This document shows, piece by piece, positions 1-4,481 of a stretch of DNA of 5,625 bases. The translations under genes were made by a program, and so were the position numbers. The DNA comes from Anaerolineae bacterium CG2_30_58_95 (GTDB taxonomy: Bacteria; Chloroflexota; Anaerolineae; Anaerolineales; Villigracilaceae). The notes under the pieces were generated by a model, which was not told where the DNA came from, made no database searches, and saw only the letters and a list, made by a program, of their open reading frames with translations. The stretch is taken from NCBI GenBank assembly GCA_001872165.1, contig MNXK01000039.1:1-5625 (forward strand), read 5' to 3'. Position 1 is the first letter of the stretch, and each line of letters begins with the position of its first letter.

Positions 1-234
1 TTGAGCGAATATTTGCGGCAGGTGCGAGAAGGACAAGTTGTTGTCATCACCGATCATGGCAAACCTGTTGGGCGTATCATCCCGGATCATACGAGCGCCG
101 TTGAGCGCTCTAAGGAATTGGTAAAAGCCGGGCTTGTGGAATGGAACGGGAAAAAACTAAAACGCATCAAGCCCCCCGCTGTCAATCGTAGCGATAAACT
201 TGTCTCCGACATTGTCGTCGAGATGCGTGAATGA
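1..234 (+). CDS. Phd/YefM-family type II antitoxin, 5' end outside the window
   Basis: This is the antitoxin of a toxin-antitoxin pair. In the family it binds and neutralises the PIN toxin encoded next to it and represses their shared promoter. The visible 77 codons begin in the middle of the Phd/YefM fold. The segment EYLRQVREGQ followed by VVVITDHGKPVGRIIP (about residues 3-28 of the visible part) is the family's dimerisation and DNA-binding core. The C-terminal part (RIKPPAVNRSDKLVSDIVVEMRE region) is the flexible tail that typically wraps the toxin. The frame is open from base 1, and the usual N-terminal 10-15 residues are missing, so the TTG at base 1 is probably an internal leucine and not the start. 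The stop overlaps the toxin start as ATGA, which indicates translational coupling. The promoter would lie outside the window. Confidence 0.87.
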   Translation: MSEYLRQVREGQVVVITDHGKPVGRIIPDHTSAVERSKELVKAGLVEWNGKKLKRIKPPAVNRSDKLVSDIVVEMRE

Positions 235-659
235 ACCTGTATCTGGATGCAAGCGCCCTGGTTAAGCGCTATGTTGAGGAGGCAGGCAGCAACGACGTAC
301 TTGACTGGATGGACGCCGCAGAAATAATTGGGATGACGCTGGTCACACGCGCTGAAGTTGCAGCGGCAATTATGCGTGCCTCACGGTTACGCGCCATATC
401 CCCACAAGAGATACATCAATCGTTGGTTGAATTTCGTGGTGAGTGGTTTTCCTTCCAACGCTTGCCTGTCACCGAAGACCTGGTCGCCCGCGCCGACCGT
501 CTGGCTTGCGAGTTTGGCTTGCGCGGCTACGACGCGGTGCATTTAGCGGCAGCGCTTACCTGGAAGGAGAATCTCAACTTTCCTGTTACGCTGGCGACCT
601 TCGACAAGGAATTGGCCGACGCCGCCCGGCAATCCGGTTTGGTGGTTTTGCCGGATTAG
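231..659 (+). CDS. vapC: VapC-type PIN-domain ribonuclease toxin
   Basis: This 142-residue protein is a single PIN domain, the usual VapC size. Family members are magnesium-dependent endoribonucleases that cut tRNA or rRNA when freed from the antitoxin. The acidic residues expected at the active site are present: D6 in YLDASALVKRY, E42 in TRAEVAAA, D101 in GYDAVHLAAA and D125 in ATFDKELADAA. It therefore looks catalytically intact. The ATG at 231 overlaps the antitoxin stop by four bases, and no strong Shine-Dalgarno precedes it, so translation probably depends on coupling to the antitoxin. The gene ends just upstream of a strong hairpin. The RNA target and the exact VapC subgroup cannot be read from the sequence. 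Confidence 0.93.
   Translation: MNLYLDASALVKRYVEEAGSNDVLDWMDAAEIIGMTLVTRAEVAAAIMRASRLRAISPQEIHQSLVEFRGEWFSFQRLPVTEDLVARADRLACEFGLRGYDAVHLAAALTWKENLNFPVTLATFDKELADAARQSGLVVLPD
631..657 (+). repeat. Short inverted repeat at the 3' end of vapC
   Basis: AATCCGG at 631-637 is complementary to CCGGATT at 651-657, giving a 7-bp stem with a 13-base loop that reaches the first base of the stop codon. The preceding bases extend the left arm to GGCAATCCGG (628-637). That decamer is also found in the first hairpin of the ftsQ-ftsA gap when read on the minus strand. It may be a relic of the same repeat family or chance. It is weak as a terminator by itself. Confidence 0.35.
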
Positions 660-685
660 TCCTCTCGCCAAATTTCGCCAGAATC

Positions 686-720
686 AATCCTCCCGCAGGT
701 TTTGCCTGCGGGAGGATTTT
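686..720 (+). terminator. Hairpin terminator in the convergent vapC/ftsZ gap
   Basis: A perfect 14-bp stem (686-699 with 705-718) encloses the 5-base loop TTTTG. The stem core is CCTCCCGCAGG. On the plus strand it runs into TTTT (717-720), so it fits a rho-independent terminator for vapC, although the T run is short. On the minus strand the stem is followed by TTGATTCT, a poorer tract, but the hairpin lies about 25 bases past the ftsZ stop and could also serve ftsZ. Bidirectional use between two convergent genes is an inference. Confidence 0.75.
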
Positions 721-743
721 CGTATGCCGCGCCCACGGTTTGA

Positions 744-1919
744 TTATCTGCGGTTTCGCAAGAAAGTCGGGATATCCAGATCCTCGGTGTTGAAGGTCTG
801 CGGACGGAACTCGCCGTTGCTGGCCTGGCCGCTCTGCGCTTCCACACTGACGGATTCCATCTGGCGATAGGCAGGCCGGGCATCCATCCGTGCCGCCGGG
901 CGGTTGAGCGAAGCATTCGTTGTCAGCGAAGCATTCGTCGTCGTGGTGATGCGGCGCGGCATGCCGGTGCGTTCGAAGCCGGTAGCAATGACCGTGATAC
1001 GGATGTCGTCGCCCATGTCCGGGTCAATGACCGCGCCGAAGATCATGTTCACGTCCGGGTGCGTCGTCTCGCGGATCAGCGCGGCAGCCTGGTTGACCTC
1101 GAACAGGGTCATGTTCGGGCCGCCGGTCACGTTGAACAGTACGCCGCGCGCCCCGTCAATGGTGATGTCGAGCAATTGGCTGGAAATGGCTTGTTCGGCC
1201 GCGATCTTGGCGCGATCCTCGCCGGAAGCCTTGCCGACCGCCATCAGCGCCGCGCCGCCCTCCGACATGATGGCGCGCACGTCTGCGAAGTCCAGGTTGA
1301 TCAGGCCGGGCACGGTGATCAGTTCCGAGATGCCCTGGATGCCCTGGCGCAAGACTTCGTCGGCCATTTTGAAGGAGTCTTGCAGGCTGACGCGCTTGTC
1401 CACGATCTGCAGCAGCCGGTCGTTGGGGATGACGATGAGCGTGTCGGCGTGTTCCTTGAGCTTGGTCATGCCAGTTTCCGCCGTAGTAATGCGCTTGCCG
1501 CCTTCGAAGGTGAACGGGCGGGTGACCACGCCCAGGGTCAACGCGCCGATCTCGCGGGCGATCTGCGCCACGATGGGCGCGGCGCCCGTTCCGGTGCCGC
1601 CGCCCAGTCCAGCCGTGACGAAGACCATGTCCGCGCCTTTCAAGACGTTGTACAGGTCATCGGCCGATTCCTCGGCTGCTTTCCGCCCGACCTCTGGGTC
1701 GCCGCCCGCGCCCAGGCCGCGCGTCAGTTTATCGCCCAGGCGGACGCGCATCGGGGCTTTGGAAAGGAGCAGCGCCTGCGCGTCGGTGTTGACGGCGATG
1801 AATTCCACCCCCTGGATACCTTCTTCGATCATCCGGTTGACGGCGTTGCTGCCGCCGCCGCCCACGCCAATTACCTTGATGCGGGCAAATGTTTCAGCTT
1901 GATTTTGCTTTGCGTCCAT
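744..1919 (-). CDS. ftsZ: Cell division protein FtsZ
   Basis: FtsZ is the tubulin-like GTPase that polymerises at mid-cell into the Z ring and recruits the divisome. The 391 residues show the full family layout. There is a Rossmann-type start [13 protein letters not shown] (18-30), NTDAQAL (44-50), the tubulin signature GGGTGTG (106-112) inside [13 protein letters not shown], and the T7 synergy loop [11 protein letters not shown] (208-218). In that loop N208, D210 and D213 match the residues that complete the GTPase site of the next subunit. A linker of about 60 residues (316-375) leads to the conserved tail [12 protein letters not shown] (380-391), the docking peptide for FtsA and other partners. 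The linker holds a tandem TTNASL duplication. The ATG is supported by an AGGAGG six bases upstream. It is the last gene of the cluster, 118 bp after ftsA. Confidence 0.99.
   Translation of the reverse strand: MDAKQNQAETFARIKVIGVGGGGSNAVNRMIEEGIQGVEFIAVNTDAQALLLSKAPMRVRLGDKLTRGLGAGGDPEVGRKAAEESADDLYNVLKGADMVFVTAGLGGGTGTGAAPIVAQIAREIGALTLGVVTRPFTFEGGKRITTAETGMTKLKEHADTLIVIPNDRLLQIVDKRVSLQDSFKMADEVLRQGIQGISELITVPGLINLDFADVRAIMSEGGAALMAVGKASGEDRAKIAAEQAISSQLLDITIDGARGVLFNVTGGPNMTLFEVNQAAALIRETTHPDVNMIFGAVIDPDMGDDIRITVIATGFERTGMPRRITTTTNASLTTNASLNRPAARMDARPAYRQMESVSVEAQSGQASNGEFRPQTFNTEDLDIPTFLRNRR
907..942 (-). repeat. 18-bp tandem duplication in the FtsZ linker
   Basis: Bases 907-924 and 925-942 are two adjacent 18-base copies differing at one position (T921 versus C939). 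They keep the reading frame and give the peptide TTNASL twice (about residues 327-338). The repeat lies in the disordered linker between the GTPase core and the C-terminal docking peptide, where length changes are usually tolerated. The near identity points to a recent duplication. Confidence 0.85.
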
Positions 1920-1925
1920 GTTGTG

Positions 1926-1931
1926 CCTCCT
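1926..1931 (-). promoter_or_regulatory. Ribosome binding site of ftsZ
   Basis: Read on the minus strand this is a full AGGAGG, six bases before the ftsZ ATG. It is the only full AGGAGG among the start sites in the window, stronger than those of ftsQ (GGAG), ftsA (GGAAG) and ddl (GAGA). That agrees with FtsZ being needed in much larger amounts than FtsA or FtsQ. It also settles the ftsZ start. Confidence 0.9.
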
Positions 1932-1939
1932 GTAATTTA

Positions 1940-1995
1940 GTCCGATAGTCGAATAGTCTGTTGGTCTGATGGTCGAATTGACCGATAGTTGAACG
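1940..1995. repeat. Degenerate octamer-period tandem repeat in the ftsA-ftsZ gap
   Basis: On the plus strand the stretch divides into seven consecutive 8-base units: GTCCGATA, GTCGAATA, GTCTGTTG, GTCTGATG, GTCGAATT, GACCGATA and GTTGAACG. The GTC at the head of each unit is kept in the first five, with one change in each of the last two. The consensus is roughly GTCYGATR. The array ends 20 bases upstream of the ftsZ start and so is the immediate ftsZ leader. It is AT-richer than its surroundings. Its function is unknown: it could be a simple expanded repeat, an array of protein binding sites, or an mRNA leader element. Confidence 0.75.
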
Positions 1996-2022
1996 GGGCG
2001 TCGCTGCGTTCGCGCATCCCCG
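1994..2022 (-). other. Possible hairpin just after ftsA
   Basis: CGGGG (1994-1998) pairs with CCCCG (2018-2022), and inside it TGCG (2005-2008) pairs with CGCA (2013-2016) around a four-base loop. The inner and outer stems are separated by an uneven internal loop (six bases on one side, one on the other). It lies 16 bases after the ftsA stop in transcription order. There is no T run after it, so it is more likely an mRNA stability or processing structure than a terminator, if it is anything. Confidence 0.3.
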
Positions 2023-2037
2023 TATCACCGCGTCTCG

Positions 2038-3276
2038 CTATGGGAGCAGTCGCTTGAACCATTCTTTGACAGGTTCCATATTCATACGACTCTCTCCTTT
2101 CGGGCGGCGGCGCGGGCGATCGCGCCTGGAGGGCATATCCTCATCTTGCATGGCTGCTGCCCATTGCAGCAAGCCTACGCTGGTGGAATATGCAGGGGAT
2201 GCTAACTTGTCTACCAGGCCGACCAGATTCTCCGGCTTGGCAGTGCGGACGGGGAGGCCGAGCACCTGGCTGGCCAGTTGCCGGATGCCGGGCAGGCTGC
2301 TCGACCCGCCGGTCAGCACCATCCCGGCCGGCAGCAGTCCATCGTAACCGGAGCGTTTGATCTCTTGCAGGGCCAGCAGGAAGATCTCTTCGACGCGCGC
2401 CTCGATGATGTGTGCCAGCTCCTGGCGGTTGATCTGTGCGGGTTGCTCTTCTCCAAAGGGGCGGACGGTGAAATGTTCTTCGCTGCCGACCCCGGATTTC
2501 AACGCAAAACCGTACTGCTTTTTGACTTCCTCGGCCTGCGGGATGGGCAGGCGCAGGCCGTGGGCGATGTCGGCTGTGATGTGGTTGCCGCCGACGGCCA
2601 GCACCATCGTATGCCAGATATTGCCGTCCACGTAGATGGCCAGGTCGGTGGTCCCGCCGCCGATGTCGCACACTGCCACGCCCATCTGGCGCTCGGAGTC
2701 GGTCAATACCACATCGCCGGAGGCCAGTGGGTTGAGCACGAACTGCAGCACGTCCACGCCCGCCGCGCCCACGCACTGGCGCAGGTTCTCGGCTGTGGCG
2801 GCGGAGGCGGTGATGATGTGCGCCTCCACTTCCAGCCGGAAGCCGTGCATCCCGATGGGGACGTTGATGCCGTCCTGACCGTCCACCACGAAGCCGCGCT
2901 GGATGATGTGAATGATCTCGCGGTTGTGGGGGATGGCGACGGCGCGGGCGGCGTCCAGGGCGCGGGCGATGTCGTATTCGTCAATCACATCACCCGAAAC
3001 GCCCACCACGCCGCGGCTGTTGATCGAGGCCACGTGCGCCCCGGCCAGGCTGACCAGCGCGGCGGTGATCTCCACGCCGGAAGTTTGTTCGGCCTTCTCC
3101 ACCGAACGGACGATGGCCTGCGAGGCCGCCGCCAGGTCTACGATCACGCCCTTGCGGATGCCCTCCGAAGGCTCGATGCCCACACCCAGGATGCGGATGG
3201 CTTTTTCTTCCACCCGCCCAACCAGGGTGCAGACTTTGGTGGTGCCTACGTCAATTCCTACGACAATCTCGTCCAT
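2038..3276 (-). CDS. ftsA: Cell division protein FtsA
   Basis: FtsA is the actin-like ATPase that anchors FtsZ filaments to the membrane and recruits later division proteins. The 412 residues show phosphate-1 motif GIDVGTTKVCTLVG (7-20), the FtsA-specific 1C (SHS2) insertion around 85-165 with REIIHIIQRGFVVDG, phosphate-2 motif VCDIGGGTTDLAIY (202-215) and the adenosine motif MVLTGGSSSLPG (319-330). A basic linker RRDRPRRRPK (384-393) then leads to the C-terminal amphipathic helix PVKEWFKRLLP (402-412), the membrane-targeting sequence. The ATG is preceded eight bases upstream by a modest GGAAG. The gene starts 110 bp after ftsQ and ends 118 bp before ftsZ, the normal order. The region encoding the last residues contains a strong internal ribosome binding site and ATG, listed separately. 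MreB and DnaK are excluded by the 1C domain and the C-terminal helix. Confidence 0.98.
   Translation of the reverse strand: MDEIVVGIDVGTTKVCTLVGRVEEKAIRILGVGIEPSEGIRKGVIVDLAAASQAIVRSVEKAEQTSGVEITAALVSLAGAHVASINSRGVVGVSGDVIDEYDIARALDAARAVAIPHNREIIHIIQRGFVVDGQDGINVPIGMHGFRLEVEAHIITASAATAENLRQCVGAAGVDVLQFVLNPLASGDVVLTDSERQMGVAVCDIGGGTTDLAIYVDGNIWHTMVLAVGGNHITADIAHGLRLPIPQAEEVKKQYGFALKSGVGSEEHFTVRPFGEEQPAQINRQELAHIIEARVEEIFLLALQEIKRSGYDGLLPAGMVLTGGSSSLPGIRQLASQVLGLPVRTAKPENLVGLVDKLASPAYSTSVGLLQWAAAMQDEDMPSRRDRPRRRPKGESRMNMEPVKEWFKRLLP
2083..2100 (-). promoter_or_regulatory. Internal Shine-Dalgarno and ATG in the 3' end of ftsA
   Basis: Read on the minus strand, AAAGGAGAGA (2100-2091) is followed by an in-frame ATG at 2085-2083, with eight bases between GGAG and ATG. 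This is a better translation signal than the one at the true ftsA start. Initiation here would give a 15-residue peptide, MNMEPVKEWFKRLLP, which is exactly the FtsA membrane-targeting helix. The same bases encode KGES of full-length FtsA. Whether ribosomes use the site is unknown. Confidence 0.4.
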
Positions 3277-3300
3277 AGTTTTGTCTTCCAGCTTTGCTCC

Positions 3301-3320
3301 GCCGGATTGCCAAATCCGGC
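3301..3320 (-). repeat. Hairpin copy 1 in the ftsQ-ftsA gap
   Basis: GCCGGATT (3301-3308) pairs with AATCCGGC (3313-3320) as a perfect 8-bp stem with a four-base loop (GCCA on the plus strand). It lies about 25 bases upstream of the ftsA start. Its core 14 bases (3304-3317) are the exact reverse complement of 3353-3366 in the second hairpin. No T run follows on the minus strand, so a classical terminator is unlikely. It resembles REP-like palindromic repeats in form only. Confidence 0.8.
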
Positions 3321-3348
3321 ATTTTGCGGCTGTCTTGGCTCGATTTCA

Positions 3349-3370
3349 GCCTGGATTTGGCAATCCAGGC
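3349..3370 (-). repeat. Hairpin copy 2 in the ftsQ-ftsA gap
   Basis: GCCTGGATT (3349-3357) pairs with AATCCAGGC (3362-3370) as a perfect 9-bp stem with the four-base loop TGGC. It starts 17 bases after the ftsQ stop in transcription order. It is an inverted version of copy 1 with one extra base pair in the stem. The two loops, GCCA and TGGC, are complementary, so the pair can fold as two separate hairpins or pair with each other over the 14-base core. Confidence 0.8.
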
Positions 3371-3386
3371 CAGCAACTCTCTTCGG

Positions 3387-4481
3387 CTATTTATAGAATG
3401 GGGCGTCCAGGTATTCCACGCTGATGAGCGTGGGCCGGATGCCCTTGTTGGTAAGCGTATCAACGATGGCTTGATACACCTTTAACTTCATCGGAATGTC
3501 ATCCGTATTCTGTCCAAAGTAGACTTGCCAGCCGTGCGCATCCTGCCAGCCCAGGCCGTACGTCGTGTCGTACACCATCGCTGGTCCGCCTGGCACGTAT
3601 GCAGACAGATTGATTATTGCCTGGACCATAGCCGGGTCGAGGAAGGGAGGCTTCTGGCCGGTGGACTGCTGCGGGCCAGCCCCCGCAATTTGGGGGCCTG
3701 CCCCCGTACTTTGGGGGTCGGGCTGGACCTGAGGCGGGTTCCCGTTTGCGACGACGCTGATCAAGTTCCCGGGCTGGCCGCGCGGCGGGAAGGCCACGCC
3801 CTGGGCATCAATCCAGGCCATCGTCCCGTCCTGATACCAGGCGATGAGCGGTATGCGCTCGGTCACGCTGACGATGATCCGGTTCGGAAAAGCGACGTGC
3901 ACCTCTGCGCTGGAGAGGTCGGGGTAGTCAGTCAGCATGTTCGCCGCGATCTGGGCCGGGATGGCCATGAAGATGGGCTGCCCGATAATTTGCAGGGCGG
4001 CGGTGATCTCGTTCTCGCCCAGGCGCTGGTTGCCGCTGAGTTCAGCCCCGTTCACCTTGAAAGTAGACGAGGTGAATAATGTGTAGAGACCGAAGATCAG
4101 CGCGGCGCACAGCAGGGCGGAGAGTAGACGTGTGCCGAATTGCGGGATGGCGATGCCGGGTGTGCGCACGTCTGCCCGGCCCATGCTGAAGGCGATGTCG
4201 TAGTGCTTTCTTCGAGCGGCACCCTGAGCGTTCGCCTGAGCGCTCACGCCGAAGGCCTGTCGAAGGGTCGTGGCTGGCCGCGCGGCTTTGTCCCGCGCAG
4301 TACGCGGGGCTTTTGCTTTCGGCGTGCGGGTTTGCTTGACCGGGCGCGGCGTCACGGGCAGGTACACTGTCTCCGGGCGGTAGACCGTTTTCCTGGTTTG
4401 CGTCAGGCGGCGGGTGGTCTGCTGCATCCGGCGCAGGCGGACGAGTTCGGCGCGGGGCAGTTCCTGTTTCATGCGTCTCAT
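3387..4481 (-). CDS. ftsQ: Cell division protein FtsQ/DivIB (POTRA domain)
   Basis: FtsQ is a bitopic membrane protein that, with FtsB and FtsL, links the early ring to the septal wall synthases. The 364 residues comprise a long basic cytoplasmic tail (1-117), one membrane segment near 118-136 (LLSALLCAALIFGLYTLF), a POTRA domain from FKVNGAELSGNQ to VSVTERIPL (about 141-211), and a C-terminal beta domain. WIDAQGVAFPP (223-233), GWQVYFGQ (317-324) and the GIRPTLISVEYLDAPFYK end match the family. The tail is much longer than the roughly 25 residues of E. coli FtsQ. It holds TVYRPE/TVYLPV, a palindrome-derived stretch (71-91) and many Arg/Lys. A Pro/Gln/Gly-rich insertion (about 247-280) interrupts the beta domain. 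The start overlaps the ddl stop as ATGA, with GGAG six bases upstream. A second in-frame ATG is three codons later. Confidence 0.94.
   Translation of the reverse strand: MRRMKQELPRAELVRLRRMQQTTRRLTQTRKTVYRPETVYLPVTPRPVKQTRTPKAKAPRTARDKAARPATTLRQAFGVSAQANAQGAARRKHYDIAFSMGRADVRTPGIAIPQFGTRLLSALLCAALIFGLYTLFTSSTFKVNGAELSGNQRLGENEITAALQIIGQPIFMAIPAQIAANMLTDYPDLSSAEVHVAFPNRIIVSVTERIPLIAWYQDGTMAWIDAQGVAFPPRGQPGNLISVVANGNPPQVQPDPQSTGAGPQIAGAGPQQSTGQKPPFLDPAMVQAIINLSAYVPGGPAMVYDTTYGLGWQDAHGWQVYFGQNTDDIPMKLKVYQAIVDTLTNKGIRPTLISVEYLDAPFYK
3680..3717 (-). repeat. 21-bp-period palindromic repeat inside ftsQ
   Basis: Two 17-base palindromic units, 3680-3696 and 3701-3717, each have the form CCCCCGNNNTTTGGGGG-like with a 5-bp G:C stem and a 7-base loop. 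Their start-to-start distance is 21 bases, exactly seven codons. In the ftsQ frame they yield the repeated peptide GAGPQ (residues 260-264 and 266-270, within the Pro/Gln/Gly-rich insertion at about 247-280). They lie between recognisable parts of the beta domain, so they look like an in-frame insertion of a GC-rich palindrome that was then duplicated. Confidence 0.75.
4208..4268 (-). repeat. Palindrome-rich repeat element inside the ftsQ N-terminal tail
   Basis: CTTCGA (4210-4215) pairs with TCGAAG (4260-4265), and ACCCT (4221-4225) alternatively with AGGGT (4264-4268). Within it, CCTGAGCG occurs twice (4223-4230 and 4235-4242), and TGAGCGCTCA (4237-4246) is a perfect palindrome. The pieces CACCCTGAGCG and CCTGTCGAAGGG look like the GC-rich palindromic repeats I recall between genes in many bacterial genomes; this is memory and unverified. 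Here the element is read through and encodes FtsQ residues about 71-91, TLRQAFGVSAQANAQGAA, before the membrane segment. Confidence 0.65.
4292..4308 (-). repeat. Short GC-rich inverted repeat inside ftsQ
   Basis: CCCGCG (4292-4297) pairs with CGCGGG (4303-4308) around the 5-base loop CAGTA. It lies 24 bases from the larger palindromic element and encodes part of PRTARDKAAR in the basic cytoplasmic tail of FtsQ. In GC-rich coding sequence a 6-bp stem can arise by chance, so it is noted mainly because of its neighbour. Confidence 0.4.

Noticed and set aside
1..3. TTG at base 1 as the true antitoxin start
   Set aside because: The Phd/YefM fold normally has 10-15 residues before this point and the frame is open at the window edge, so the start most likely lies upstream.
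904..1940. Two long plus-strand open frames (332 and 293 codons) opposite ftsZ
   Set aside because: They mirror the codon bias of ftsZ, overlap each other in different frames and show no recognisable domain.
1934..1962. Possible minus-strand promoter for ftsZ, with TAAATT as a -10 box
   Set aside because: The candidate -10 nearly touches the ribosome binding site, the region 17 bases upstream (AACAGA) is a poor -35, and the AT-richness is explained by the octamer repeat.
1940..1995. Octamer array as a CRISPR array
   Set aside because: Units are 8 bases, degenerate and contiguous, with no spacers and no cas genes nearby.
2116..2123. GCGATCGC palindrome resembling the cyanobacterial HIP1 octamer
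   Set aside because: I noticed just this one copy, in Arg codons of the ftsA linker. In GC-rich DNA this is expected by chance and says nothing about cyanobacterial origin.
2278..3396. A 372-codon plus-strand open frame opposite ftsA
   Set aside because: It is antisense to an unmistakable ftsA in GC-rich DNA, is His/Asp/Gly-rich with no family resemblance, and has no convincing ribosome binding site.
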